In this document: one piece after another, positions 37,687 to 47,713 of the stretch
How the letters are laid out: each line of letters opens with the position of its first letter
Numbering within the stretch: the first letter of the stretch is position 1
Assembly (NCBI GenBank): GCA_937136055.1
Contig: CAKZOD010000089.1
Location: forward strand, 1-64,000
Length of the DNA stretch: 64,000 nt
Direction of reading: 5' to 3'
Source of the DNA: an uncultured Oceanospirillaceae bacterium
Lineage (GTDB): Bacteria; Pseudomonadota; Gammaproteobacteria; Pseudomonadales; Balneatricaceae
Notes under the pieces: model-generated
Database searches by the model: none
The model's input: only the letters and a program-made list of their open reading frames with translations
What the model was told of the DNA's origin: nothing
Translations under genes and position numbers: made by a program

Positions 37687-38385
37687 GTGTTCAATAGCTC
37701 AAAAGCACAAAAAAGTAATGGATCAAGTCATATTAAATTCAATCTATTACTGGTTGCCGTAACTATTGTGGGGGTACTTTCAGTACCGCTCGTTGTCAAA
37801 AGTGAACCAGGCGTAAACCTCAGCGCTGCCTTTATAAAGCAAATGGGAAAGAAATATGGCACGCGTGCCAAGCTCAGGCTTAACCGCTGGCAAAAACTCA
37901 TCAAAGACCTTCGCAACGAGAGTGAAAAATCAAAGCTCGAAAAAGTGAATAATTTTTTCAATAAAGTGAGATTTTTAGACGACATAAAGCACTGGAAGAA
38001 AAACGACTACTGGGCAACTCCCGTAGAGTTTTTAGTAACCAATGGTGGTGATTGCGAAGATTTTACTATTGCCAAGTATTACACCCTTAAAGCACTGGGG
38101 GTTAAAATGTCTAAAATGAGTATCGCCTATGTAAAAGCGCTTGATTACAACCAAGCTCACATGGTGCTTACTTACTACTCATCCCCAAGAGCAGAACCCG
38201 TTATTTTAGATAACCTTATCCCTCAAATTAAACGTGCATCAAAGCGCAAAGACCTGTTGCACGTGTATAGCTTTAACGGTGATAATCTATGGATTTCAAA
38301 GAAAGGACGTCGCGCAAATCTAGTTGGCAGTTCCGATAAACTTGGGCCTTGGGTCCAGCTAAAAAAACGATTAAAAACTCAATAA
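37687..38385 (+). CDS. lapG: Periplasmic cysteine protease LapG (BTLCP family)
   Basis: A 232-residue transglutaminase-like cysteine peptidase with an N-terminal membrane signal and the triad Cys123 (GGDCEDF), His158 (QAHMVLTY) and Asp175 (ILDNL). LapG cuts the N-terminus of LapA-type adhesins and so releases the cell from a surface. GTG at 37687 has AGGA eight bases upstream. lapD follows after 30 bases, the conserved arrangement. No adhesin gene is in this window. Confidence 0.95.
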   Translation: MFNSSKAQKSNGSSHIKFNLLLVAVTIVGVLSVPLVVKSEPGVNLSAAFIKQMGKKYGTRAKLRLNRWQKLIKDLRNESEKSKLEKVNNFFNKVRFLDDIKHWKKNDYWATPVEFLVTNGGDCEDFTIAKYYTLKALGVKMSKMSIAYVKALDYNQAHMVLTYYSSPRAEPVILDNLIPQIKRASKRKDLLHVYSFNGDNLWISKKGRRANLVGSSDKLGPWVQLKKRLKTQ

Positions 38386-38415
38386 CACATTGTTATAGAA
38401 TTTCAGGAGATCTGC

Positions 38416-40365
38416 ATGTCTTTGTTAAACCAAATAATAGCTGCTGTGTTTGCAGTGCTGATTGGTTTGGTGTCCGGCACTATTTATATAATGTCTGACA
38501 GTTCAAAATCTATGTTATTAAACCAATTGGAGTCCCACAGTTTAGATACTGCCACTCATTTAGGTTTATATATGGCACCTTACATTGCCGAGCAGGATTC
38601 AGCCGGCATAGAAACCATTGTTAACGCAATTTTTGACAGCGGCTACTATGAGAAGATCCAAGTCACTAACTATGATCGCGAAGACCTGTTTACTGCCTTA
38701 CGCTCACCAGAAATTTCAGAAGATGTTCCCAACTGGTTTGTCAAGCTCGTCGCGTTTGATACACCTATCATCGAGCGCGAGGTAACCCACTCTTGGTCTA
38801 AAGTAGGCTTCGTGATCGTTAAAAGCCGTGCTGGATACGCTTATGAAGAACTCTGGAAAGGCACACAAACAACGTTAATTTGGTTCATTACACTCTCTCT
38901 TGTGTGTGTTGTTTTCCTCAGCACCCTGATACGCCTAATTCTCCGCCCACTCAAATCAATTGAAAACCAAGCAAACGCGCTGAGCAATAAAGAGTACTTA
39001 GAAGCTACTGATATACCCAAAACAAAAGAGCTCAAGAGCGTTGTCATCACAATGAACAGCATGATTAAGCGCGTACAAATCATGTTTGAAGAGCAGAGCA
39101 AAAACATTGAAGAACTGCGTAAAACTGCTTATATCGACGAACTTACTGGCCTTGCAAACAATCGCTCTATCAAAGCGCAACTTTACGACAGACTAGATAA
39201 GCGCAATGATGAAGGCCCTTCTGCACTTTACTACCTACATATAGCAGGCCTGACAGAACTTAACGAAAAGCTTGGCCAAGAAAATGTTAACAACCTAATA
39301 AAACAAGTCGCTGAAAAGCTCAGCACTGTTGCCTCCAATCACAGCGAAAGTGTCGTTGGACGCCTCACAGGTTCTGATCTTGTTTTATTAATGCCACGCC
39401 CGGATAACGAAACCGTTACCCGCGAGGTAAACAGCTTACTGGATATGTATAAAGAACTATTTAGTTTCTACAACCTAGAAAACGAAGCTAAGATAGCACT
39501 GCATATCTGCATTGTATTCTCCGATGAAGGCGATAGCGCTGCGCAAATACTCTCCGTTGCCCGAGTCGGCACTGAAGAGGCTGTAAATACACAAGTACCA
39601 AGTATTTACAAAACAACGGCGAATAAAAACACTGATGCTTCTTCAGAAGATTGGAAAGCTCACGTAGCTGACTCAATTAACACCAAGAAACTGTTCTTGC
39701 AGTATCAAGAAGTACTCGACAGCAAGGACGATAGCATTGTTCATAAAGAGCTTCTTGTACGCATACTCAATCAAGAAGGCGACCCTTGTGCAGCCGTTCG
39801 CTTCATCCGAATCGTTAAGGAGCTTGGCTTAATTCAAGCCCTAGATAAAGCAGTCATAGAACATGCAGTTGAGCACTTAAACCGCCAACCTGATTGCGAC
39901 TCACTTGCGGTCAATATCTCTCAAGATACATTGCACGTTGATCAGTTCGATCAATGGCTAATAGAAACTATTAAAGGGCGCTCGATCGCTAACAGACTCA
40001 GCATTGAGGTCAACGAATCATCTGTACTTAACGATGTAGAACGCATTGTAAGCTTCAGACAATTACTAAACAGCAACAATATAGGGTTTGGTGTTGACAA
40101 CTTTGGCGTACACCCAAGTGGCTTTAGCTATCTCTATAAAGTACAGCCTGATTACATCAAAATTGATGGATCACTGTGTCAAGAAATTGAGAATAATGCA
40201 GAAGATAGATTCTTCATTGGTAGCCTGATCACTGTAGCACACAGCTTAAGCATACCAAGCTATGCGGAGCGCGTAGAGCACAGCGGCCAGATCGAGCAAC
40301 TACAGAAACTCGGTATCACAGCCACTCAAGGCTTCATTCACGGCAAACCGAAAAACCTTGTTTAA
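38416..40365 (+). CDS. lapD: c-di-GMP receptor LapD (degenerate GGDEF-EAL)
   Basis: A 649-residue inner-membrane protein: N-terminal transmembrane helix, a LapD/MoxY periplasmic domain, a second helix near residue 155-175, HAMP, a GGDEF domain whose active site is degenerate (TGSDL) and an EAL domain whose motif is KEL. Both catalytic activities are expected to be lost; the EAL domain binds c-di-GMP and the periplasmic output domain then captures LapG, protecting the adhesin. AGGAGA before the ATG is a strong ribosome-binding site. Confidence 0.95.
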   Translation: MSLLNQIIAAVFAVLIGLVSGTIYIMSDSSKSMLLNQLESHSLDTATHLGLYMAPYIAEQDSAGIETIVNAIFDSGYYEKIQVTNYDREDLFTALRSPEISEDVPNWFVKLVAFDTPIIEREVTHSWSKVGFVIVKSRAGYAYEELWKGTQTTLIWFITLSLVCVVFLSTLIRLILRPLKSIENQANALSNKEYLEATDIPKTKELKSVVITMNSMIKRVQIMFEEQSKNIEELRKTAYIDELTGLANNRSIKAQLYDRLDKRNDEGPSALYYLHIAGLTELNEKLGQENVNNLIKQVAEKLSTVASNHSESVVGRLTGSDLVLLMPRPDNETVTREVNSLLDMYKELFSFYNLENEAKIALHICIVFSDEGDSAAQILSVARVGTEEAVNTQVPSIYKTTANKNTDASSEDWKAHVADSINTKKLFLQYQEVLDSKDDSIVHKELLVRILNQEGDPCAAVRFIRIVKELGLIQALDKAVIEHAVEHLNRQPDCDSLAVNISQDTLHVDQFDQWLIETIKGRSIANRLSIEVNESSVLNDVERIVSFRQLLNSNNIGFGVDNFGVHPSGFSYLYKVQPDYIKIDGSLCQEIENNAEDRFFIGSLITVAHSLSIPSYAERVEHSGQIEQLQKLGITATQGFIHGKPKNLV

Positions 40366-40376
40366 TAGAAACACTT

Positions 40377-40410
40377 GGCGCTAGCACTCGCTAGCGCCTT
40401 TTCCTTTTTA
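40377..40410 (+). terminator. Intrinsic terminator of lapG-lapD
   Basis: GGCGCTAGC-ACTC-GCTAGCGCC is a perfect nine-pair hairpin with a four-base loop followed by TTTTCCTTTTT, 12 bases after the lapD stop. Confidence 0.92.
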
Positions 40411-40487
40411 AACAGATATATAAATGGCTTTGTATAAACCTTTCTCATTCGCCCATTAAAAATTGAACGAATCAGAAACAACAGACC

Positions 40488-40517
40488 AAAAAAAACGATG
40501 CAGCTGCATCGTTTTTC
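40488..40517. terminator. Bidirectional terminator between lapD and proQ
   Basis: ACGATGC-AGCT-GCATCGT is flanked by an A-tract on the left and TTTTT on the right, so it works on either strand. For the minus-strand ProQ-domain gene it falls about 20 bases after the stop; for lapD it is a backup. Confidence 0.85.
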
Positions 40518-40536
40518 GTTGTGCGCAAAGCTAAAA

Positions 40537-41007
40537 TTAGCCTTTCTTAGATAACAACATCTCTAGCTTGCTGCTAATGCGCTGCTGATCTTCTTGCTCT
40601 TTCTTTTCTTTCTCAACACGACGCTGATTATCTCGGCGACGCTGATGGAATTCTTTCAATTGTGTTTTAGCATATTCAGCTTCACTTTCAGTAACCTTAC
40701 CTGAAGCCTCACCTTTTAAATCAATACGGTCAGCATCTAGCTTCATCGCACGAAAATAGTTCGGCGCACGCACATAAGAAGCTAAAGCACGCTTGATTTT
40801 GTTCTTAGCCACTTTTTCATCAGCAATTAAGTCATCTTGAATACCGATTTTTAATGGTCGAATATTAGTACGACTAAAAGTGCTCGGATAGGTTTCAATT
40901 AAAAGCGCTAAGGCCGCTTGATTCCCTGCTCTATTTTTAGCTTTGTTTTTACTCACAGCCGCTTTATTTGGCTCTTCGTTTTCAACTTTGTTTACTTCTT
41001 GGATCAC
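40537..41007 (-). CDS. ProQ/FinO-domain RNA-binding protein
   Basis: A 156-residue protein with the FinO/ProQ RNA-chaperone core (LLIETYPSTFSRTNIRPLKIGIQDDL, then KNKIKRALASYVRAPNYFRAM) and basic, coiled-coil-like flanks. Such proteins bind structured 3' ends of RNAs and support sRNA-based control. It has no C-terminal SH3-like domain, so it is shorter than E. coli ProQ. GTG start at 41005-41007. Confidence 0.88.
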   Translation of the reverse strand: MIQEVNKVENEEPNKAAVSKNKAKNRAGNQAALALLIETYPSTFSRTNIRPLKIGIQDDLIADEKVAKNKIKRALASYVRAPNYFRAMKLDADRIDLKGEASGKVTESEAEYAKTQLKEFHQRRRDNQRRVEKEKKEQEDQQRISSKLEMLLSKKG

Positions 41008-41385
41008 AGCACTACTCTCGATAGTTACTTAGCTAGCTACTAATTAGATATCTATTTAGTTAGAAAGCTATTTAATTAGCTAGTTTCACAATCAGTTACT
41101 GACTGGAGTTACCCACAGCTAACTGATTTTTATAAAATTTTGGGGAGTGATTAATTAAAACCTACAATCTTTGATTCAAGATCCATACATTTAGCAGGAC
41201 CAAAATAAAAGAAACAACTGATTTCACAATTACTCATATTAAATCGCATGCTAGGGTAGCATCTAATGTCTGTCGACAATACTGATTTTTTAAAAAATAT
41301 ATTATCTGTTTAAGCATTTAGTGAATAACACATAAACAGGGCTTAAAAGCCTTTCAAATAACGTTTTTTATACCATAAGTTAACG
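41008..41385. other. AT-rich spacer upstream of proQ-type gene
   Basis: A 378-base spacer whose left part repeats short TTAGCTA/TAGCTA words around 41028-41085 and so forms several small imperfect palindromes. They lie where the promoter of the ProQ-domain gene must be. On the right, AGGCTTTTAAGCC near 41338-41352 could be a weak terminator for tusA. No gene is visible. Confidence 0.4.
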
Positions 41386-41637
41386 CTAATCAGCTTGTTC
41401 AGCTGTTTTACGGATGTAATAGCGATACAAGCCATCTTCCTCTTCTTGCGCTAACAACTCATGCCCTAAAAACAGGCAGAACTTAGGCACATCTCTTTGC
41501 GTGGACGGATCCGTTGCCTCAACCAATAGCGTATTACCAACACTGACATCTTTAATTTTACTGTGCAGCATCATAACCGGCTCAGGACAATACAAACCTT
41601 GAGTGTCTAAAACATCATCGACTGGAACACTAGCCAT
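41386..41637 (-). CDS. tusA: Sulfurtransferase TusA
   Basis: An 83-residue TusA with the persulfide-carrying cysteine Cys17 in CPEP and the strand [10 protein letters not shown]. TusA passes sulfur from IscS to TusBCD for 2-thiouridine in tRNA and to molybdenum-cofactor paths. GGAAG before the ATG is a good ribosome-binding site. The neighbours do not suggest a specific pathway. Confidence 0.93.
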   Translation of the reverse strand: MASVPVDDVLDTQGLYCPEPVMMLHSKIKDVSVGNTLLVEATDPSTQRDVPKFCLFLGHELLAQEEEDGLYRYYIRKTAEQAD

Positions 41638-41743
41638 TAAAACTTCCTAAATTGTTTGATAGATACGTTTACTTAAGCCTGCGCATTGTCGCAAATTAGA
41701 TTCTCAAGTGAAAGCTCTCGATAACCGAATTATTGACAAGCAA

Positions 41744-42385
41744 TTACTGACAAATTATTTCAGCAATTTGATTAACCGCCGCCTTCATGTGCTGCTGCTG
41801 TGTAAAGCCTGATCGCTTGCGTGGACTTAAATCATGATCACCATCTTCAAGCCAGTGAAGGGTAACATTCTCCGATAGATCATACTCTTTTACATCATCT
41901 ACATTACCCAGAGCATCTCTAGTGCCCTGAAAAACAATGATAGAGGAAGATATTGTCTTCAAATGCTCAGTTCTAAGCTTTTCAGGCTTCTTGATTGGAT
42001 GAAATGGATAGCCAAACACAAAAACAGCAGACGCTAGAAGCTCATCCGCAACTAAGGTTGCAACACGCCCGCCAAGAGACTTACCTGCTAGAAACAAAGG
42101 CTTACTGTCTACTTGCGCCATTTCGTTTACAGCTGCCGTCACCTCTTTATAACAATCGATAAGAATAGGCATTTGATTAGGCAGCGCTCGCTTACCCGTT
42201 ATTCTTCGCTGAGCCATATAAGGAAACTCGAAGCGAATCACCTGCAACCCAATACCAACCAGCAAAGCGGACAATTGATCCATAAATTCATGATCCATCG
42301 CCATTCCAGAGCCATGCGACAGGATTATCCGCCCTTTGTCCACCTCACCAGTTATTAATAATTTCACATCACTCACTTGGCTCAC
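41744..42385 (-). CDS. KANL3/Tex30-type alpha/beta hydrolase
   Basis: A 213-residue small alpha/beta hydrolase with LSHGSG, RFEFPYMAQRRITGK, nucleophile elbow GKSLGGR, an acid in GTRDALG and a late histidine in EDGDHDL. This pattern matches the KANL3/Tex30 (dienelactone-hydrolase-like) group. Substrate unknown. The start is a GTG. It lies beside tusA with a 106-base gap. Confidence 0.85.
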   Translation of the reverse strand: MSQVSDVKLLITGEVDKGRIILSHGSGMAMDHEFMDQLSALLVGIGLQVIRFEFPYMAQRRITGKRALPNQMPILIDCYKEVTAAVNEMAQVDSKPLFLAGKSLGGRVATLVADELLASAVFVFGYPFHPIKKPEKLRTEHLKTISSSIIVFQGTRDALGNVDDVKEYDLSENVTLHWLEDGDHDLSPRKRSGFTQQQHMKAAVNQIAEIICQ

Positions 42386-42819
42386 ACCTCATATTTCACA
42401 CTCAAAAAAAGCCAGCAATTTAACCACGCTAAAGGCAAAAGCGCGATAAAAACAAACGCTAAATATCGCCCGCAACCTGCCCAATTTTTCACCTAAACAC
42501 ATTTTTTAAGCTCTTAATAAAAGCCCCTTAAAACGATAAAACTGTAGCTTTAGAAAAACGACTAAATACCAGATATCATTAGAAAATAATAGGGTCAAAG
42601 GTATTTATTTCTCACGCCAGCATATTAAGCAAAAAACAGCAAACTTTATAAAGCAACTATTTTTTCGATTTTGGCGATTAAATGATATAGAACAGTTTTT
42701 TTCCGATTAAAAGGTTAAATTTGTACAATAGTTGAATGAATGCCATTGAAATAATAGGGGTATTCCAAGATAATTAACTGAATAATAATTTTATAACCGC
42801 TTATTGATGAGAAACCTAC
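42386..42819. other. Upstream region of the cbb3 operon
   Basis: A 434-base AT-rich region that must hold the ccoN promoter. I looked for an Anr/FNR site (TTGAT-N4-ATCAA) and found no convincing match, which is unusual because cbb3 genes are commonly under such control. A short repeated C-rich stretch near 42470-42540 has no evident meaning. Confidence 0.45.
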
Positions 42820-44250
42820 ATGAGCATTGAAACTACTCGCACGACTTACAACTACAAGGTAGTGCGCCAATTCGCAATTATGACAGTAATTTGGGGCATA
42901 GTCGGCATGACTGTTGGCGTCCTAATTGCTGGACAATTAGTTTGGCCACAATTAAATTTCGACACCGCTTGGTTAAGCTTTGGACGCTTGCGCCCATTGC
43001 ATACGAATGCAGTAATATTTGCATTCGGGGGAAGCGCATTATTTGCAACTTCCTACTACGTGGTACAACGCACATGTCAAACTAGACTGTTTGGCGGCTG
43101 GTTAGTTCCATTTACCTTCTGGGGATGGCAACTAGTTATTCTTCTTGCGGCGATCACTTTGCCACTTGGTTTCACATCAAGTAAAGAGTACGCAGAGCTA
43201 GAATGGCCAATCGATTTATTGATTGCAGTCGTCTGGGTTTCTTACCTAATCGTCTTTGTTGGTACTGTTCATCAACGTAAAACATCACATATCTACGTTG
43301 GTAACTGGTTCTTCATGGCTTTTATCATCGTTGTAACAGTTCTGCACGTTGTTAACAGCGCGGCAATTCCTGTTTCAATGTGGAAATCATACTCTATCTA
43401 CCCGGGTGCTATCGATGCAATGACCCAGTGGTGGTATGGACACAACGCTGTAGGCTTCTTCTTAACAGCGGGCTTCCTAGGTATGATGTACTACTTTGTA
43501 CCTAAACAATCAGGTCGTCCGATCTACTCTTACCGCCTATCTATAGTTCACTTCTGGGCGCTAATTGCGACTTACATGTGGGCAGGTGGTCATCACCTTC
43601 ACTACACAGCACTACCAGATTGGGCACAATCAGTCTCTATGATTATGTCTCTGATCCTTCTAGCACCTTCTTGGGGTGGTATGATCAACGGTATGATGAC
43701 GCTATCAGGTGCTTGGCACAAACTACGTACTGACCCTATTTTACGTTTCTTAGTTGTATCATTGTCTTTCTACGGTATGTCTACCTTCGAAGGCCCTATG
43801 ATGGCAATCAAAACTGTAAACGCTTTATCGCATTACACTGACTGGACTATCGGTCACGTACACGCTGGTGCGCTTGGCTGGGTTGCTATGATTTCTATCG
43901 GTGCAACATACCACATGATCCCTAAAGTATTTGGTAAAGCATCAATGGCTAGCACTAAGCTAATCAACATCCACTTCTGGTTAGCAACTGCTGGTACGGT
44001 TCTATACATCTGTGCGATGTGGGTAAACGGTATTCTACAAGGCCTAATGTGGCGTGCAGTTAACTCTGACGGTACTTTGACTTACAGCTTTGTTGAAGCG
44101 TTAGAAGCAAGCCACCCTGGATTCTTCGTACGCTGGTTAGGTGGTATGTTATGGGTAACAGGTATGTTAATCATGGCGTTCAACGTATGGCAGACTGTTC
44201 GCAGCACTGACGAAGTTGAAATCGATAATACTATCCCTCAAGCCGCTTAA
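42820..44250 (+). CDS. ccoN: cbb3-type cytochrome c oxidase subunit CcoN
   Basis: A 476-residue, twelve-helix heme-copper oxidase subunit. Histidine ligands are visible in [14 protein letters not shown] (low-spin heme b), [11 protein letters not shown] and [10 protein letters not shown] (Cu-B), and [12 protein letters not shown] (heme b3/b). It holds the oxygen-reduction site and pumps protons. It begins the ccoNOQP operon. Only one copy of the structural cluster is seen here, whereas several pseudomonads have two. Confidence 0.98.
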   Translation: MSIETTRTTYNYKVVRQFAIMTVIWGIVGMTVGVLIAGQLVWPQLNFDTAWLSFGRLRPLHTNAVIFAFGGSALFATSYYVVQRTCQTRLFGGWLVPFTFWGWQLVILLAAITLPLGFTSSKEYAELEWPIDLLIAVVWVSYLIVFVGTVHQRKTSHIYVGNWFFMAFIIVVTVLHVVNSAAIPVSMWKSYSIYPGAIDAMTQWWYGHNAVGFFLTAGFLGMMYYFVPKQSGRPIYSYRLSIVHFWALIATYMWAGGHHLHYTALPDWAQSVSMIMSLILLAPSWGGMINGMMTLSGAWHKLRTDPILRFLVVSLSFYGMSTFEGPMMAIKTVNALSHYTDWTIGHVHAGALGWVAMISIGATYHMIPKVFGKASMASTKLINIHFWLATAGTVLYICAMWVNGILQGLMWRAVNSDGTLTYSFVEALEASHPGFFVRWLGGMLWVTGMLIMAFNVWQTVRSTDEVEIDNTIPQAA

Positions 44251-44262
44251 GGAGCCAACACA

Positions 44263-44883
44263 ATGTTAAAGCATGAAAGTATTGAAAAACATGTTGGAAT
44301 CATGGCACTGCTAATTATTTTAGTTATCAGTGGCGGTGGTTTAGCAGAGATTGTTCCACTGTTTTTCCAAGTATCTACCACTAAACCTATCGAAGGTTTA
44401 AAACCTTATACTGCTCTTGAAATGGAAGGTAGAGATATCTACATCCGTGAAGGTTGTAACGTTTGTCACTCACAAATGATTCGCCCTTTCAGAGCAGAGA
44501 CTGAACGTTATGGTCAATTCTCAACTGCAAATGAGTTCGTATGGGAGCACCCTTTCCTTTGGGGTTCTAAGCGTACTGGTCCAGATTTAGCCCGTGTAGG
44601 CGGTCGTTATTCTGATGATTGGCATCGTGCTCACCTATACAACCCACGTGACGTTGTTCCTGAGTCGAAAATGCCTAGCTACCCTTGGCTGTTTAAGAAC
44701 AAGCTAACGGGTGAAGACACTAAGGCTAAGTTAGAGTTATTTGTTAAATTTGGTGTACCTTATACAGCTGAAGATATTGAAACAGCACAGGATAAAGTTG
44801 CCGGCAAATACGAAATAGAAGCTGTTATTGCTTACTTGCAGTCGCTAGGTAAGAAACACTCAGTTTATAACAACAAACGGTAA
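44263..44883 (+). CDS. ccoO: cbb3 oxidase mono-heme subunit CcoO
   Basis: A 206-residue membrane-anchored cytochrome c with one N-terminal helix and the heme site CNVCH at 65-69; an axial methionine lies in SKMPSYPW. It passes electrons to CcoN. AAGGAG precedes the ATG, 12 bases after ccoN. Confidence 0.98.
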   Translation: MLKHESIEKHVGIMALLIILVISGGGLAEIVPLFFQVSTTKPIEGLKPYTALEMEGRDIYIREGCNVCHSQMIRPFRAETERYGQFSTANEFVWEHPFLWGSKRTGPDLARVGGRYSDDWHRAHLYNPRDVVPESKMPSYPWLFKNKLTGEDTKAKLELFVKFGVPYTAEDIETAQDKVAGKYEIEAVIAYLQSLGKKHSVYNNKR

Positions 44884-44889
44884 ATAATT

Positions 44890-45087
44890 GTGAGTTACGA
44901 AGTTCTCGGTCCTTACATCGTCGTAGTGATGTTAATTACTTTCTTAGGTTTATTCGTCTGGGTGCTATTACCAGGCAACAAGAAAGGTTTCGATAAAGCT
45001 GCCAACATTCCTTTTGAGGAAGATAAAGCACGCGATACAGACGGCAATGTAATGACTGAAAACAATGACAGGAGAGAAACACCATGA
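44890..45087 (+). CDS. ccoQ: cbb3 oxidase small subunit CcoQ
   Basis: A 65-residue single-helix protein (YIVVVMLITFLGLFVWVLLPG) between ccoO and ccoP, the standard position of CcoQ, which stabilises the complex. The start is a GTG at 44890; the stop overlaps the ccoP ATG by four bases. Confidence 0.92.
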   Translation: MSYEVLGPYIVVVMLITFLGLFVWVLLPGNKKGFDKAANIPFEEDKARDTDGNVMTENNDRRETP

Positions 45088-45986
45088 GCCCTTTTTGGAG
45101 TGCTTGGATATCCATCATTACACTAGCCGTAATTTTCGGCTGTACAGCGCTGTTACTTTCAACACGTAAAAGTGAAAAGTATAAAGAAGCGACAAAAGAA
45201 ACAACTGGCCACGAATTCGACGGTATCGGCGAATACGACAACCCTCTTCCGGGTTGGTGGTTCCAAATGTTTATGGGAACTATCATCTTCTCTTTAATTT
45301 ACTTAGTGCTATACCCAGGCCTAGGTAACTTTAAAGGCGTTCTTGGCTGGACTTCAACAGGCCAGTGGGAAGAAGAAGTAGAATTCGCTAACAACACTTA
45401 CGCGCCCGTATTTGCTAAATACGCAGCACTTAAGCCTGAAGAGTTGTTAAAAGAAGAAAACCGCCCAGGTTTATTAATGGGTCAGCGCATGTTCGCTAAC
45501 AACTGCTCTGTTTGTCACGGCACAGCAGCAACAGGTGCTTACGGCTTCCCTAACCTAACTGATAAAGATTGGTTATATGGCGGTTCTGTTGAGACTATTA
45601 AGGAAACTATTGCAAACGGTCGTATTGGCGCTATGCCAGCATGGGGTTCTGTTCTAGGTGAAGCTGGGGTGCGCGATATGACAAGTTATGTACTTAACTT
45701 ATCAGGTGCTGCCGATGTTGACCAAGAAGCAGTAGCACGTGCTAAGCCGCAGTTCCAAGCGCTTTGTATCGCTTGTCACGGCGCTGAAGGTAAAGGTACA
45801 CAAGCACTTGGTGCACCTAACCTAACAGATAACGTTTGGCTCTATGGTGGTTCTTACGAGAAGATTGCACATACTATCCGTAAGGGTCGTAGCGGTGCGA
45901 TGCCTGCTCACAAAGACCTTCTAAGCGAAAACAAAATCAACTTGATCTCAGGCTACGTTTACAGCCTTTCAAACAAAGACAAGTAA
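45084..45986 (+). CDS. ccoP: cbb3 oxidase di-heme subunit CcoP
   Basis: A 300-residue di-heme cytochrome c: two N-terminal helices, then heme motifs CSVCH at 141-145 and CIACH at 228-232. Methionine ligands lie in GAMPAWG and GAMPAHK. It accepts electrons from soluble cytochromes. AGGAGA precedes the start, coupled to ccoQ by a four-base overlap. A terminator follows. Confidence 0.98.
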   Translation: MSPFWSAWISIITLAVIFGCTALLLSTRKSEKYKEATKETTGHEFDGIGEYDNPLPGWWFQMFMGTIIFSLIYLVLYPGLGNFKGVLGWTSTGQWEEEVEFANNTYAPVFAKYAALKPEELLKEENRPGLLMGQRMFANNCSVCHGTAATGAYGFPNLTDKDWLYGGSVETIKETIANGRIGAMPAWGSVLGEAGVRDMTSYVLNLSGAADVDQEAVARAKPQFQALCIACHGAEGKGTQALGAPNLTDNVWLYGGSYEKIAHTIRKGRSGAMPAHKDLLSENKINLISGYVYSLSNKDK

Positions 45987-46006
45987 TTTTAATTTGCTAA
46001 TAAAAA

Positions 46007-46039
46007 AGCGTTATAACTTTGTTATAGCGCTTTTTTTTT
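46007..46039 (+). terminator. Intrinsic terminator of ccoNOQP
   Basis: AGCGTTATAAC and GTTATAGCGCT form an 11-position stem with one G-T pair and a three-base loop, followed by nine T. It lies 20 bases after the ccoP stop and separates it from ccoG. Confidence 0.9.
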
Positions 46040-46164
46040 GCTTTAAACTTTTTTAACCTTAAATATTCGTTTTTATAATAGCCACCACTGATCTAGTGTT
46101 AAACTACACATAACAAACATAACTATAAAGCAACACAATTGACAGTACAGAACTTAGCCAAACA

Positions 46165-47589
46165 GTGAGCATCAGCATGAAGCAGATCCCAGTTAGCGAC
46201 ATCACTCCCAGCAACAAAAAGGCCGTTGAAACTTACGACCTCTATTCAAAACGTGAACACATCTACGTTAAATTTTATAAAGGCCTATTCAAGAACCTGC
46301 GCATTATTTCAGGCGCTATTATGCTAGTCATGTTCTATGGCTTTCCTTGGCTCCAGTGGGGGGATCGTCAGGCCATTTTATTTGATCTACCGAACCGCCA
46401 ATTCCATGTCTTTAACGCGACCTTTTGGCCGCAAGACTTTATGTTACTTTCCGGTTTACTGATCATACTCGCCTTTGTGCTATTCGTAGTCACTGTGTTT
46501 GCCGGGCGCCTATGGTGTGGCTATGCTTGCCCACAGTTTGTTTGGACTTGGCTTTTTATATGGGCCGAGCGGATCACTGAAGGCGATCGCAACCAGCGCA
46601 TCAAGCAAGATAAAAAACCAATGACGAAACAGTTATTCTTGCGAAAATCACTGAAACACATAATTTGGCTGGTGATAGCAATCACCTCAGCCATAGCCTT
46701 TATTGGTTATTTCACGCCTATTCGCGAACTCACGCCAAGCTTTTTTAACTTTACCCTTGGTCCGTGGGAATTCTGGTGGATCGGCTTTATCGCTGTGGCC
46801 ACATATGGCAACGCAGGCTGGATGCGTGAACAGGTTTGTATCTACATGTGCCCATACGCACGTTTTCAAAGTGTAATGTTTGATGAAGACACTTTGATCA
46901 TCTCTTACGATGAAAAGCGCGGAGAAAGTCGTGGCAAGCGCAGCAAGAAGATCGATTATAAAGCCGCAGGCTTAGGTGACTGTATCGACTGTAATCACTG
47001 CGTTAATGTTTGCCCTACTGGTATCGATATTCGTGACGGTTTACAAATTGAGTGTGTTGCCTGTGGTGCTTGTGTGGATGCTTGTGATGACATTATGTCA
47101 CGTGTTGGCTACGAGAAAGGCTTGATTAGATACACCACTGAAACAAGCTTAGAAGGCGGAAAAACGCATTTAATCAGACCTAAGTTGATTGCATACATCG
47201 TTGCGGTTGTAGCGATGATGATCTATTTCGCTTTTGTTATCTTTAGTCGTGTACCTATTGAAGTTGATGTACACAGAGACAGAGGCCAGTTATTTATTGA
47301 AGTGCAAGACGATTTAATTGAAAACGTATACACCTTAAAAATAGCTAATAAGAGCAACAAAGATCTTATTTACACTATTTCTGTCAGTGGTATTGATGGG
47401 ATGAAACTTATTAACGATCCGACAATCTCAGTCAATGCGGGTCAGTTAATTGATTATCCTATTCAAGTAAGAGCAAGCACTGAAGCACTTGGGCAACGCA
47501 AAACTGATATTTTGATCAAAGTTCAAGCAAACTCCGATGCAAGCATAAGCTCAGAAATAGAGAGTAGATTTATCGCACCAACGTTCTAA
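46165..47589 (+). CDS. ccoG: cbb3 oxidase assembly protein CcoG (RdxA/FixG)
   Basis: A 474-residue polytopic membrane ferredoxin-like protein. N-terminal helices contain CGYACPQFVWTW and MREQVCIYMCPYARFQ; a double 4Fe-4S ferredoxin block follows, CIDCNHCVNVCPTG and CVACGACVDACDD. CcoG is a Cu(II) reductase that supplies Cu(I) during cbb3 assembly. The start may be GTG 46165 or ATG 46177. A hairpin with T-tract follows the stop. Confidence 0.96.
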   Translation: MSISMKQIPVSDITPSNKKAVETYDLYSKREHIYVKFYKGLFKNLRIISGAIMLVMFYGFPWLQWGDRQAILFDLPNRQFHVFNATFWPQDFMLLSGLLIILAFVLFVVTVFAGRLWCGYACPQFVWTWLFIWAERITEGDRNQRIKQDKKPMTKQLFLRKSLKHIIWLVIAITSAIAFIGYFTPIRELTPSFFNFTLGPWEFWWIGFIAVATYGNAGWMREQVCIYMCPYARFQSVMFDEDTLIISYDEKRGESRGKRSKKIDYKAAGLGDCIDCNHCVNVCPTGIDIRDGLQIECVACGACVDACDDIMSRVGYEKGLIRYTTETSLEGGKTHLIRPKLIAYIVAVVAMMIYFAFVIFSRVPIEVDVHRDRGQLFIEVQDDLIENVYTLKIANKSNKDLIYTISVSGIDGMKLINDPTISVNAGQLIDYPIQVRASTEALGQRKTDILIKVQANSDASISSEIESRFIAPTF

Positions 47590-47606
47590 ACAAGGTAAAA
47601 TAGATT

Positions 47607-47642
47607 ATTGGCTATCGGCTCACGTCGCTAGCCAATTTTTTT
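47607..47642 (+). terminator. Intrinsic terminator between ccoG and ccoH
   Basis: ATTGGCTA and TAGCCAAT pair as an eight-base stem with a 14-base loop, followed by seven T. It would separate, or attenuate, ccoG from ccoHIS. Confidence 0.75.
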
Positions 47643-47713
47643 ACTGTATTAGAAAACATACGCACTAGCGCAACCAAGCGCTGCGCCCTTCAACTTACAT
47701 ATTAAAGTGAACA

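Noticed and set aside
41028..41085. Possible CRISPR or tandem-repeat array of TTAGCTA-like words
   Set aside because: Units are short, irregular and without constant spacers; only AT-rich simple sequence.
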